Notes: generated from the sequence alone by a model not told the origin. A stretch of 64,000 nucleotides of DNA from Gnetum montanum (GCA_015680685.1 MNCI01003927.1:104598-168597), one strand, 5' to 3'; positions 21,801-33,004 are shown, numbered from the stretch's first letter. Made by a program: numbers and translations.

Positions 21801-21902
21801 CTTTAAACTGGAAAAATTTTAATCTTTACATCATACATCTTGTCAATTGCTTCGCAATTTTTCGTTATACATGATTGCTACCAACAAGTGTCTCTTAACT
21901 AG

Positions 21903-21925
21903 GCTTTTGTCTTGTTTTGACAGTT
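21903..21925 (+). promoter_or_regulatory. Candidate 3' splice site at the start of the RT frame (element B)
   Basis: CTTTTGTCTTGTTTTGACAG ends at 21923 with a strong pyrimidine tract and CAG. The pol frame is open from the next codon (21926, KRKMEIHHDL). Ogre elements are known to splice an intron between PR and RT; this site would be the acceptor. I could not identify a convincing donor after PR: ACT/GTAGCA at 16275 is possible but out of phase. Confidence 0.4.
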
Positions 21926-23712
21926 AAGCGAAAAATGGAAATCCATCACGATCTCTCCACACCTTTAGCCCTAGCAGGTCCACATGGCAAGTTTACAAGA
22001 TATTTGAACCCCGATCTAATCGACTGGGAGTCAACCACAGCTAGCACCATGGCATCTTTAGAAACATCGTCAGATTGACCTGAGCATATGGTCCAAACCC
22101 TAGATTTAGAGGCCAGGGATGTAATTGAAGACCCTCTCGTCGAGGTGCCTATGACCACATCTAAGGGGGAAGTGAAAATGTTAAAGCTTAGCTCCCTCCT
22201 AGACGCGTAGATGCATGAAAACGTAGCCAAAATTCTACAAGACAACATCAAAGTCTTCGCATGGTCATATAGTGACATGCTGGGTTTAGACCCACGGCTA
22301 ATACAGCACAACATCGTCCTAGACCCGCAGATGAAGGCAGTCAAGTAGAAGGCTCGAAGAGTCAAACTATATATTACGCTAGCCATGAGGGATGAACTCA
22401 CCAAGCTATACTAAACTGGTTTCATTCACGCAGTTGATTATTTGGAATGGGTGTCCAACATCGTCGTAGTTTCCAAGAAAATGGGAGGAATACGAATCTA
22501 CATAGACTTCTAGGATCTGAACAAGATGAAGATCAAAGACAATTTCCCACTTCCAAGCATCGATCAACTCATCGACACTACGGCTAGTCATGCTCTCTTA
22601 TCCTTCATGGATGGCTTTTTTGGCTACAACCAAATTTGCATTAACCCAGAGCATCAGCTAACGAAAACCTTCATGACCTCATGGGGAACCTTTTATTACA
22701 CCACGATGCCTTTTGGGCTCAAGAATGCTGGAGCAACCTACCAGTGAGCCATGACTTACATATTTAGTGACTACATCCTAGAAACATTAAATGACTACGT
22801 GGATGATATAGTAGTTAAGTCCCAGGAGGTAGCTGATCACCCACACGATCTAGGGGTAGTCCTTAAGTGTTGCCAAATGCATGATTTGTGCCTCAATCCT
22901 AAGAAGTGTATCTTTGGTGTGAAAACTGGACGCATGTTAGGGTTCGTGGTGTCAAAGGCCAGAATACAGGTGGATCCTAATAAAGTCAAGGCCATCGTCA
23001 ACCTAGCACCTCCTATAAACCTAAAGGAGTTACATGGGTTGCAAGGAAGGGTACAGTTCATCTGAAGGTTTATAGCAAATTTGACTGACAAGTTACACCC
23101 CATGCAACATCTTCTAAAGAAAGGAGTTAACTTCGAGTGGACAACCCAGTGTCAACAAGCCTTCGATGACTTAAAGAAAGAGCTCTCGCACCTCCCAACT
23201 GTGCACCCGCCACAAAGGGATAGGCCTTTCTTTATCTACCTTGGCATCTCCAACACATTTATCGCAGCACTACTATGTCAGAAACGAGACGATAGATCTA
23301 AGATACCAGTGTATTACCTGAGTCATGCAGTAATAACGCATGAGGTGAAATACAACGAAGTAGAGAGACATTGCCTTGCCTTAGTGTTTGTGTTAAAAAT
23401 GTGGAGGCACTATCTATTTTGTAGTATAGTCAACATCATTTGCAAAAGCAACATACTTCGGGCTATCACTAACAACCTGTATGAAAGCAGCAGGATAGCC
23501 AGATGGAAAGTAATAACCGCAGAGTTTGACCTACACTATGTAAGCCAATCGTCAACTAAGGATCAAGCCATAGCAATGCAACTTACGGCCTTACCCGTCG
23601 ATGACCACGTGACCATAAATCTCGAATTCCCAGATGAGCATGTTGGCATTATCAGCATCGTTCCATCACACCTAGGAGCTACTCTACACTTTGACGATGC
23701 TTCAACCGCATG
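21926..23712 (+). pseudogene. Reverse transcriptase and first RNase H of element B
   Basis: Frame 2 with about nine stops. RT motifs in order: YLEWVSNIVVVSKKMGGIRI (22438-22497), DNFPLPSIDQLID (22538-22576), MDGFFGYNQI, TFYYTTMPFGLKNAGATYQ (22690-22743), catalytic YVDDIVV (22796-22816) intact, and LGFVVS.ARIQVDPNK. RNase H follows from about 23110 (FEWTTQCQQAFDDLK; FFIYLGISNTFIAALLCQK; YYLSHAVITHEVKYNEVERH). It copies RNA to DNA and removes the RNA strand. Stops are mainly TAG and TGA in places where CAG, CGA or TGG fit. Confidence 0.92.
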
Positions 23713-24230
23713 AGGAGGTAGTGTAGGTGCCATCATTACGTTTCCCTCTGGGGAAATGCACCCATTTGCTTATCATTTTGTGTTCCCCTACACCAACAAT
23801 GTGGCAGAGTATGAGGGGCTACTCAGAGGCCTCTCAGCTGCTTCAAACACTACGCACACAACACTTGGCAATCCACTATGATTCACAACTAGTTGTGAAT
23901 CAAATCATCGGGGTCTACGCCTGCAAAGCTAAGCACCTACAACCCTACTGCGACGTAGAAAAAAGCATGCTTAAGCAATTTGCAACCACAGATGTGCAAA
24001 ATGTGCCACGCAACGAGAACACCGTGGAAAATGCCTTAGCCACCCTTGCATTAAAAATTCCACCACACTCATTCGCAAGTCTACCAACATCAATAGTCGA
24101 ATGTACTAAGCCTATCATTCAGATGGGACACCTAGCTTTCATCAGTGTTGCGGGTGCCCGGGAGTGGTACGCTAACATTAAAGCCTACTTGCAACATGGC
24201 GAACCCCCAAGTGGATTGACATATGCTTAG
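23713..24230 (+). pseudogene. Second (plant-type) RNase H of element B
   Basis: LHFDDASTA.GGSVGAIITF starts the domain just before 23713. FPYTNNVAEYEGLLRGLSAA (23785-23844) is the diagnostic TNN.AEYEAL patch of the additional RNase H of Tat elements. After a frameshift near 23845 the frame continues with HYDSQLVVNQIIGVYACK, VPRNENTVENALATLAL. The acidic residues D (FDDAS), E (AEYE) and D (YDSQ) are present. Its role in Tat elements is not settled. The presence of this domain places B in the Tat lineage. Confidence 0.88.
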
Positions 24231-25388
24231 AGAGATGCGATCCGAAAGCGCGCCTGGCAATATACGCTCATGGGGAATGATGCCCTGTGCCGACACTCCT
24301 ACGATGAGATATTGCTGTCATGCATGGGTGGGGAGTAGGCGTAGAAGGTAGTTAATGAAGTGCATGAGGGGCTTTGCAGTGGACACATAGCACGTAGGGC
24401 TATGGCTGCGAAAATCAGATGCCTAGGGTACTATTGGCCCCACATGGAGCGTGACTGCCTGTCGAAAGTCAAGACGTGTGACACATGCCAGAGATAAGCA
24501 AATCTGATACACATCTCACCTACGGACCTGCACCCAACGCAAATCACATGGCCTTTCCAACGATGGGAACTAGACCTCATAGGACCTATCATGTCTAAGT
24601 TCTCCATAGAGCATAGCTTCATTATCACCACCATCGAGTATTTTACTAAGTGGGTGGAAGCCATTCCCTTGAGGAAAATGACATCTCAGCAAATATGCCA
24701 TTTCATCCTAGACAACATCGTGACAAGGTTTGGGCTTCCAATGACTATTGTAATCGACAATGGGCCATAATTCAGTAGTATAGAAACCCGAACCTTCTAC
24801 AACAACCTAGACATCAAGCAATTATCCATAGGCGAATAGGTAGGCGGAGGCTACAAATAAGTCCATCATCAACTTGCTGAGGTGAATGCTTCGCAACAGT
24901 AAGAGATGGTGGCACGAGAAAATTCTCTACATTCTATGGGCCTACAAAATGCCATGCAGAACCACGACAAGTAAGACTCCTTACAGTCTTGTTTATGGAT
25001 CTCAAGCTATGTTTCCTCTTGAGTTGCAGGTACCATCACTCCGGATGATCCTCTCGAATGTCGTAAGTGAAGCCCAAAACAACGATTCACGGTTCATCGA
25101 CCTTGACTCAATAGAGGAGGAGCTCATGCAGACGCTGAGACGCATAGAGCACTACCAGAGCAAGCAACAACAAAAGCACCATGTAGACATGCATCGATGA
25201 CTAGTGCAGAAGGGAGACCTCATCCTCAAGGCTATCTATTAGCATGTGAGCAAATTCTTAGCCAGCTGGGAAGGCTCTTACATGGCACTAAAGCCTTTGG
25301 GAATGGAGCCTTCAAGCTGGTGGACATGGACTGCAATGAGTTTGCCAACCCAGTGAATCACTCGTATCTCAAGTCGTACTACATCTGA
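24231..25388 (+). pseudogene. Integrase of element B
   Basis: Zinc-binding HHCC region: HEGLCSGHIARRAMAAK...CDTCQR (24362-24496). Catalytic core: WELDLIGPI (first Asp, 24565-24591), KWVEAIPLRKMTSQQI, IDNGP.FSS (second Asp, 24754-24780) and AEATNKSIINLLR (third Glu, about 24847-24885). So D, D and E are all visible, although the frame shifts between 24780 and 24886. C-terminal part: WAYKMPCRTTTSKTPYSLVY then, in a third frame, GAFKLVDMDCNEFANPVNHS, ending at TGA 25386-25388. It would insert the DNA copy. Stops and frameshifts make it inactive. Confidence 0.9.
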
Positions 25389-25391
25389 AGC

Positions 25392-25840
25392 ATGAAGACA
25401 TCAAGCAGCATCTGCAATGACGTTAAACTAGTAGCATCGAGCAATGTCCTCTACGACATTAAACTGGCAACAACATCGAGCATCATCTGCAATGACATTA
25501 AACTAGCAGCAACGAGCAGCGTCTGCTATGATGTTAAACTGGCAACGTCATCGAGCAACGTTCGCAATGACGTTAAACTAGTAGCATCAAGCAACGTTTG
25601 CTACAACGTTAAACTAGTGACAGCAACAACGAGCAGCGTCCGCTATGACAATAAACTGGCAACAACCATCTGCTATGATGTAAAACTGGCACAACTAATC
25701 CACTATGACTATAAACTGGCACGACACGTCCTCCATGGCATTAAACTGGCATGTACAATTTGCTAGGACATTAAACCAGCATGGTAGTCCACTGGGACCC
25801 TAAACCAGCACATGGTCTACCAAGACCTTAAATTGGATTC
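25392..25840 (+). repeat. Tandem-repeat block 3 of element B (45-base units, open in one frame)
   Basis: About ten units, near 45 bases at first and shorter later, of the form AGCAACGTCTGCTATGACGT followed by TAAACTAGCA. Because 45 is a multiple of three, one frame is open for 124 codons (25392-25766), as repeated SSxxCNDVKLA. It starts three bases after the integrase stop. The ORF is probably a by-product of the repeat. Confidence 0.85.
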
Positions 25841-26837
25841 ACATCACGTCCCTAACATGCATCTACACAAAGTACACATCGAAAGAGCATGCGCAGTGCT
25901 AATGTGCGGATGGGACGTTGCAGCTCCAAAAAGTAGTTCACGACGCACTGGGAACATAATCTGGAACGTATGTGATGCTACCACTCTTGGCATTGTGCTA
26001 ACCCTCTGGAGATGTCATACGACATTGCACTGGCCCTCTGGACCTACCGTCGCCATGGCCCATCGCCCTGACAGTAGCTTCTTGGTCAGTGCCTGCTGCT
26101 GGAGTTCCAACATTATTGTGGCCCAACCACAATATTATTATCCTCTAACCCCCTGCAAAAAACGTTTAGCTATGTGGTAGCTGATCCCATAGTCAAACTG
26201 AGAACGCATGCCCTTGGTAGGGATTCCAGAGCATTCGCACTCATAGCGATGCCTCGCTCCTTTGAGGCCAGTTCCTCCACAATGTTTGTGGTCAGCAAGA
26301 CCTATTTCCTTGTCGATCAAGGGTACATCTTGCTACAGTAGTAAATGCTACAATGTTGCGAAGTGAGTTCCTCAACAAGGCCTAGCTACTTCAGAGTGCA
26401 ACTCCCATGGCGTGCATAACACAACTCACCATATGGAAAACATCAGTGCGAATCCATGATGTGCGTAACATAGCTCGCCGCATGGAAAGCATCTATAGGC
26501 AGGTCGAAACCCTACACAGATGTAACACAACTCATCCTGGGAATGACACTTGTCCTACAGGAGGTTGAAGGTCAGCGAAAGCAAAGATGAGAATGTAAAC
26601 GACTCCCTCACGAGCACTTCGACGAGGGATTCAGCTAAACCTCATCTTTGTCCTTCTCCTATGCCTCCTTCCTCCCTACTTTGCCTTTTCCCTCCAATGC
26701 AACACTCTCAAGTGTAGTCTAGCGACGTCTTGACACTCACCAAGCAATAACGTTAGCATTTTATCTTCCATGGTGTTTCGTTTTCTTTGTCAATGTCTCT
26801 TGAGCCCATCCTTTAGACGTCAACAAAGAGGGGCCAA
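25841..26837 (+). other. 3' noncoding region and polypurine tract of element B
   Basis: No gene seen. The last 13 bases, AAGAGGGGCCAAT-like (26825-26837, AAAGAGGGGCCAA), precede the 3' LTR start TGAAACACCC and serve as polypurine tract. Short frames at 25812-26180 do not resemble known proteins. Confidence 0.7.
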
Positions 26838-28678
26838 TGAAACACCCCAAAATTCGATGGCATGCCTGCTTCACCAAGCCTTTGCAATTCGTGCAGCAGC
26901 ACGACAGTTCTTCAGGAGATGGATGCTCTAATTTTCGTATTGTCTAGATTTGGCAAGTTTTTTTCCTAGGTGTCAATGGGCTAAACAGATTTTTCAACCT
27001 GCCCACCTGAGTAGTTCACCCAGTCGACCGTGCACTTAGGAGCAACGCGTGGAACTGTTGGCGATACTCAGAACGTGCAAAATGCTTCATCCGATTTTCT
27101 AAGTCATGAAGTTTGCTACGCTATGCTACGCCTTGCTATGTAGCATAGCAAGCTTCAAAAGATGTCTGCAGAAGCAAAATGCTACGCTACGCTATGCAAC
27201 ATAGCATGGCGTAGCAAAAGCTAAAAGGTCGGTCCCCTCACCTAACTTCAAGTCCTTCAGTAATGTCTTTTTCCGTCAGGAAGGGGTAGACCATGTCTAC
27301 TGCTATGCTACGCCAAGCTAATGGTGCAGCGAGGCGTAGTAATTCTGCGGAAGTGATAGAAGGCATCTCAAAGTGCGGGATCAGCAAGTTCACAAGTTTC
27401 GCAATGCAAAAGGCAAAGTTTGTAGATTGGTGACGTTTTTGCGACTAAGGACAGCTGCTACACTATGATACGCTACATAGCATAGCATAGTGTAGCAAAT
27501 CTGTGACTAGTAGTCACAACACTGCGAAGGTTCCCAACGCATGCAGCGGGACACAATGTAGATTTTTTTCTTCAAATTGATGGTTACGCTACACTATGCT
27601 GCGTAGCATAACACAACATAACAAGATGCTATGCTGTGTAGCGTAGCACAGTGTAACAAGATGCTACGCTACGTCAAGTGCTATGCTACAAAGCATGGAA
27701 AGACATAGTGAGCAATTACACGACATTAATGCACCTCACTTAATTGCATCGTTGCACTAACAACGTAATTACAATGTGACAGGTTTGTAATTACAGCATG
27801 GCAGGTTCGCCCAATGGTCATGCAGGCACATGCAGCATAGACAGGTTAGCATAGGCCCAAGGCACTTGGTGTTGAAATCGCATCTTTTGCGTGCCCTTGG
27901 TCCTATAAATACCCCGATGAGCGACGCTTAGACTCTCTTCTGCTCTTTGAATTTCACGCTCTTGGGCACACTGTCTCTCTCTCTCTCTCTCTGGCTCATT
28001 CGGCACTAGGACACTCTAACTGTTAAGAGCTTCCGGCACTCAGACTCTCTTTTCACACTTTCAGTCCCGATTTTCTGAACAACCTAGTCGGCTAACGATT
28101 TTGTTGGTTGACAAGCAAAAGTTGGCACTGTAATCTCAAGCATTGTAAAATTTCTATTTTGACATTGTAAATAGTTAACATTCTCAGTTGGCATTTCGTT
28201 CTGCTCTTTCCTACCACCTTGGTAGCACTTTGCATTGTTAACACTTGAGCCTACATCCAAGCACACAGCCGTCTTGCTCTACACATCTTGGTTACTCTCA
28301 GGATCTCTGCACTTCTCAGTGCTGTGCAACTGATTGTATCCATCTTGATAGAGTGAAGCCGTAGCTTTGAAGTGGTGCATTTTTCTAACTGCATTTCACT
28401 TTATCCCTTGTTTGCTATTGCATTTCACATTTTACATTTTTTTCTGCTTCTTTTACGTTCAAGCGTTATTTTACAAGTTCCGTGTTTTCTTTCAAACTAC
28501 ATGTTGCAAAAGGTTATATAGACACTGACTAAGTTCCTATTTGATCGACCAGACCGGTCAGGGTACCCCATTTCTATCCCATCCAACACGGCCCTCCCGT
28601 GGAAACGAGTTCAATACTATCGCCGGCCGATGACCCGTCGATGTTCTTTTCCAGCCGTCGACGTTTTCGGTCACTACA
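26838..28678 (+). repeat. 3' LTR of element B
   Basis: 1841 bases, TGAAACACCCC...GGTCACTACA. TATA box at 27904-27911, (CT)n at 27972-27992 (the 5' copy has (CA)n(CT)n). It is slightly longer than the 5' LTR because of an extra GCTACGC stretch near 27620-27660. Confidence 0.93.
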
Positions 28679-28683
28679 ACAGG
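28679..28683. repeat. Target site duplication of element B, right copy (ACAGG)
   Basis: ACAGG after the LTR end ACTACA; the left copy is AAAGG (10200-10204). Confidence 0.75.
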
Positions 28684-29319
28684 CACTTTTGTATGTTAAA
28701 TTCTTGTGCACACCTATTGCATGTAGGTAATGTTGAACATTCATGTATGCAATCACACCCTATATCACTGTATGTGATGCATGGAACCTTCTTCTTCTCG
28801 ATCTCCCCGAGAGTGTTTTCCTTAGATATTTCCAGGTAAAGATCACGGATTCCTAGGCGCACATCTATGGTACTTAGTCATGCCCTTCCCATTATTATTG
28901 GGAAGTTCCATTTGTCATTGTTTACTTGTATCACTAGGAAATCAACTGGGTATGACCACCTACACACAGTGGTAATAATGTCCTCCACCTATCCCAAGGG
29001 AATAGTGATGGACTGGTCAGCCAACTCTAAGTGAATATTGCTCTTCTTTAGTGGAGGCAAGTTCTAAGCTTTATACATCTCTTGTGATATTAAGTTGACT
29101 CTGGAACCTGAGTCCAAAAGAGCTTTACATGGTTCATCCCCAGCAACTTGGAGATAGATTAAAGGACTTCCAGGGTTAGAGAATTTCCTAGGAAGGTGAC
29201 CCTCCTTAATCCAGTCAGTAACGACATGTGTTAACATAACTGTGTGTGTTGAGCTCAGTTTTTGATTTGAAGGGAGCTTTGAAGCCTTATTTGATGGAGA
29301 AGCGTTTAGAGGCTACCAC
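28684..29319 (-). pseudogene. Aspartic protease of element A (interrupted by B)
   Basis: The minus strand reads THVVTDWIKEGHLPRKF, then LIYLQVAGDEPCKALLDSGS (active site, DSG where DTG is usual), RVNLISQEMYKA, NIHLELADQSITIPLG, and FPIIMGRAWLSTIDVRLGIR (the flap/second motif). It ends DLYLEISKENTLGEIEKKK before B. The same order occurs in C and in the fragment at 33005. The gene continues at 10199. A few TAG stops, one before NLPPLKK. Confidence 0.82.
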
Positions 29320-31773
29320 TTATGGTTGTGAGAGCTTGGTTGGGTTGTTGGTTCTGAAGAAAGGTCTTCTCTTTATACTATTGTTAGAACTAGGAGCGGG
29401 TTGAAGATTTACGGACCTTGTAGCATTGCGTTGCTGTGGTTGAGTGGGGAGTTCCCCTTGCATTGCTGGAGCGGGTGGTAATGGAGCTATCGGTGTGAGA
29501 GTTGCAGATGGGTTTAAAGGATGGTATGTTTTTGGGTTGTCTCTCCCAAAAGAAGGAGTCCAATAATACTCCTGGGCTTGGTAGTGACATTGTGGTGTGA
29601 CATGACCAACAGAGTCACGTGGAGAGATTGGCTGTTGCACGTAATAGCCATATGGATCCGGTTGTTGGTAGAGGTATTGTTGCCTTGGTGGTGGCATCCC
29701 CCATGACTATGGGTATTGCCATGGTTGGTGTTGCTCAATAGGTTGTGGCAGAGTCCCACTTGGATAATATGTTAAAGGTTGGTGGAACTGTCTTGGGTTA
29801 CCTTGGGGATAAGGTAACCTTTGGGGTGCTTGCGGTTTGTTAAGTTGTGGGTTGAGTGCATACACCCTAGACTCTTGTAGATGTGAGATTACTGGGCAAC
29901 ATCCCTTAGGATGGCCATATTGGCATATCTCAAATCCACCGTCATTGTTTGTATCATAATCCACAACCTCTTCAGTGATGGCCATTTTACCCTTACCTTT
30001 GTTACGTGCATTGACCACTTCTCTCTTTTTCTTTTTTTCATAGTCACTACCTTGCTCCCTAGATTCCTCTACAATTTTAAGGACAGTTTCAAATCTACTA
30101 TCAAGGGAGTCCTACATTTGGTCTACCTTTGCCGATACTTCGATTGTTAATTTTTGGAGCGGCAAGGTTTTCCTATTCACCATCTCTTTAAGTGGTGACT
30201 CTTCCTCGTCCTCACAGAATCTCACTCCCCTTTTTCAAAAGGAAGGATCTCGGTTGTACTCTTCCGTACTTTCTCTCTTACGTAGTTCACCTTCTTCCTT
30301 GGCTACTTGCTCTAGAAATCTATGGACCTGATGGAACCTAAGCTCTAATAATCTCCCTTGGGCATATGTTCCAAGGGTTCTCCTTGTTTCATGCCTAAGT
30401 CCATCTACGAGATGGCGTAGTTGATTCCACTGCGAATAACCATGGCCTAGGCAATGATGTAATAGTGCATAGTAACAGCCCATGGTAGCATCCAAGGATT
30501 CATGATTTCCCTGCTTCCATCCTTGGACTTTTTTTCGCAAGGTAGACACTTGGGAGTACATTTGGTACTTATCGTTAAATAGTTCTAGCATCATACTCCA
30601 CCTCCGAATGGATTCCGGTTCTAAGGACTGGTACCAGCTTTTTGCTTCTTTCACTAGTGTCCTTGGGAACAACTTCAGTTTTTGCCACTTGTTTTCTATG
30701 TTCTGCAAGGCACATGCATCATGGAATGCTTGTAGATGGTTTTGAGGATCAGTGTTGTATCCCCCTTCAAATCGTGGGATATTATTCATGTCTAACCTCT
30801 TGATCCTACTATCTTTTTGGTGCCTTGTGGGAACTCTTATGGCCTCCGTTATGTTTAACATGATTTTAGTTGTGAGTAGGGGTTCTTCATGGTCATCTCA
30901 TTCATAGCATCTATGGTGTCTATGCAGTTCCCTACTCTCCCTTCTTCCATGCCTTGATTCATTAGATTTCCCTCGTCCTCTTTCTCGACTCTCTTATCGA
31001 GGTTTCTCACTCTGTTTACCTTTATCCTCATGGTTAGGTTCCTTATGATTGCATCCTGATATTGAAGGAGAGTGTGAATGTGACGATGAAGGTGAAGAAG
31101 AAGGAGAACCATTGCCATGATGATGTTTCCTAACTTCTCTTCGGTGGTCCCGGCCCTGATCGTGATTATGATCAAAATGTCCATCCTTATCATGTGTTTG
31201 TGTTCCATCATTGAACACTTGGTGTTTGTGGGGATCAGAACTAGGATTGTGAATCATGGAGTGGAGGTTCTAATACACCACCTCTTGACCATCGTGAGGA
31301 GGGGGAACATCGTTTTATGGAGAACCTATTGAAATAGGTTCACCACCCTCAATTTCGCTTAAGACGGGTGGAGCGTTATGGGGTTCTTTACCCTTCAACG
31401 ATGTATAGTATCTCTCCTGCCGTAAGTTCCTTTGACGTTGTGCTTCTGTGGGATGGTAATCCCTTGTGTCATAATTGTATGCAACGTATTCCGCATATAA
31501 CTGTGACATGCCTACTCACGTGAGAGCATGAAGAAGCATGTTGGGGATTGCCCTATTTGGAGGCAACCCTATGTTACCCTCCAAGTCTCTCCAACATAGT
31601 TGTTCATCTTGATGGAGAATAAAGGTAAAGTTAGGTACATACTCATCATGATGAATATATACCACATGGAACTGTTGAGGCACTGGTGGATCTTGATTAC
31701 ATGTGTTGTGCCATCGACTGTCTCTTGTGTTGGTCCTAGGTGGTGAAATGCTTTTGTGCGAAGAAGAAGACAT
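29320..31773 (-). pseudogene. gag of element A
   Basis: Starts at ATG 31773 (MSSSSHKSISPPRTNTRDSR). It follows the gag of F from residue 1: HDEYVPNFTFILHQDEQL, YHPTEAQRQRNLRQERYYTS, a His/Ser-rich stretch with SPSSSPSSS, then the gag core (30861-30235) with IPRFEGGYNTDPQNHLQAFH and SWYQSLEPESIRRWS. After it comes a degenerate zinc-knuckle region (CQYGHPKGCCPVISHLQES, near 29930) and a Pro/Gln/Tyr-rich tail (to 29320). Frameshifts occur near 31310 and 30990. It would form the virus-like particle. Confidence 0.85.
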
Positions 31774-31898
31774 TTTCTCTTATTCGATGTGTGGTTTACT
31801 GTTGTCTTATTTTTCCTTGATCAACCCCAAGGGTTCGTTCTAGCTTCCCAACGATATGGATGATTTCCTATGTTCTATGTAGCGCACAAACAACTAAG

Positions 31899-31916
31899 TC
31901 CTTGGCAATGGCGCCA
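31899..31916 (-). promoter_or_regulatory. Primer binding site of element A (tRNA-Asp type)
   Basis: The minus strand reads TGGCGCCATTGCCAAGGA, one base after the LTR end. The site of F (TGGCGCCGTTGCCGGGGA, 62199-62216) is complementary to the 3' end of plant tRNA-Asp. A has three changes, consistent with age. Confidence 0.8.
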
Positions 31917-31917
31917 A

Positions 31918-32556
31918 TGATGAGTGGCGAGGTACACCTATACTCAACCATACGAATATGAGCATTTCACGCGTAATCCGGTCGAACTCCAAGGACTAAG
32001 TGCTTACACGCCCTAATGGAACAATTGAGGTTAATCAATCACTGTCTTCCCAAACTTACTTGTATTGTCATGATTGTATGGTTAAGTAAGCTTAAGATAT
32101 ATGATTTTTATATCTTTTATCTTTTTAATGTCTTATACTAATGAGGAAAGATGAAGATAACTAAATGCCGCACGAGTATCCATTCCCACTTACTTTTGCT
32201 AACTATTCACTAACTAAGTTCTAATTTTCCTAGCATGAGTATCCATTCCCACTTGCCGCACACACCCTGAACCAATGCAACACTACTGGGATTACCAAAC
32301 ACTACTTGTTACTGGGTTACCAAGTGTTACACACATGCTTGAAGCAGTCATACTGAGTGCACTTAACTAGGACAGTCAAGGGTTGAGAGAGATTAATTAT
32401 CTAGGAAAGTGTTTAAACATTCAACAATAATTAATTCCTATTTATCTTAGTCCACATGCTGCAAGGTTTATCAGAAAGTTCATCTTTATTGCCGTACACA
32501 AATATGTGCTCAGGTACAANTACATGATATCCCGTACGTGATATCATGGCTCATCA
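31918..32556 (-). repeat. 5' LTR of element A, with an assembly gap (N at 32520)
   Basis: TGATGAGTGGCGAGG...TCATCA on the plus strand. It aligns with 7111-7907, but about 180 bases (7692-7871 of the partner, including the TATA box and part of U3) are replaced by one N at 32520. It also has a partial duplication of about 25 bases (GAGTATCCATTCCCACTT at 32175-32192 and 32238-32255) not found in the 3' LTR. Confidence 0.88.
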
Positions 32557-32561
32557 ATCAT
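32557..32561. repeat. Target site duplication of element A, right copy (ATCAT)
   Basis: Identical to 7106-7110. Confidence 0.9.
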
Positions 32562-33004
32562 TAAACTAATGGAATCAACTAAATTAATGAATTGATAAAC
32601 TAGAATTAAACCCAAGCCTGTTTTCTATGTAAGAAGTTCTTTTACCTTTTTCATCCATCCATCTAATTCATATGATTCAATTAGTACACCTCACAATGCA
32701 TAATGGTTCAACCATTTAGAAGGATAATAGCTAAATTTTCTATTAGTACTATATTACTCTTGTAATTTTTAATTTCATATAAGTAGTATCCCTTCTTTAG
32801 ATATGAACTGCTAGTAGTCCACTTGTTCATTTGCAGATTGTAGGATATTCTTCATGTAAAGCTCTCTTAGATTTAAGCTTACATATGAATCTTATCTTAA
32901 AAAATGTACAAAATGTAGAAATTAATTATCTCCAATTTAGAAAAAAATTAATATCAGGCTAAAGCTAGCAGATTAGTTAGTTACAATGCAACCAAAATAC
33001 ATTG
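32562..33004. other. AT-rich flank of element A, nothing recognised
   Basis: No gene, repeat or element border found. By position it is the DNA into which A inserted; its left counterpart lies before 7106. Confidence 0.4.

Larger units (their letters stand above)
10205..28678 (+). mobile_element. Element B: 18.5 kb Tat/Ogre-type Ty3/gypsy retrotransposon inserted in element A
   Basis: Order on the plus strand: 5' LTR (10205-11995), leader with a 120-base direct repeat, gag-pro in one frame (12458-16278), tandem-repeat block 1, a minus-strand intron-containing gene (about 21168-17000), repeat block 2, RT-RNase H-second RNase H-integrase (21926-25388), repeat block 3, 3' noncoding DNA, purine tract and 3' LTR (26838-28678). 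A second, plant-type RNase H between the first RNase H and integrase, together with large size and a long stretch between PR and RT, is typical of the Tat lineage including Ogre. All frames carry stops. The two LTRs differ at about 10 of their first 100 bases by eye. Confidence 0.92.
7111..32556 (-). mobile_element. Element A: Athila-type retrotransposon lacking RT-RH-INT, split by element B
   Basis: Minus-strand element, read right to left: 5' LTR (32556-31918), primer site (31916-31899), gag (31773-29320), protease (29319-28684), element B (28678-10205), protease tail fused to an integrase tail (10199-9863), 3' noncoding DNA with three purine boxes, and 3' LTR (7907-7111). The ATCAT duplications at both ends match. 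Without B it is about 7 kb. RT, RNase H and most of integrase are missing by deletion, so it could only have moved with proteins from another element. The lineage is inferred from gag, protease and primer site shared with C and F. Confidence 0.9.
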
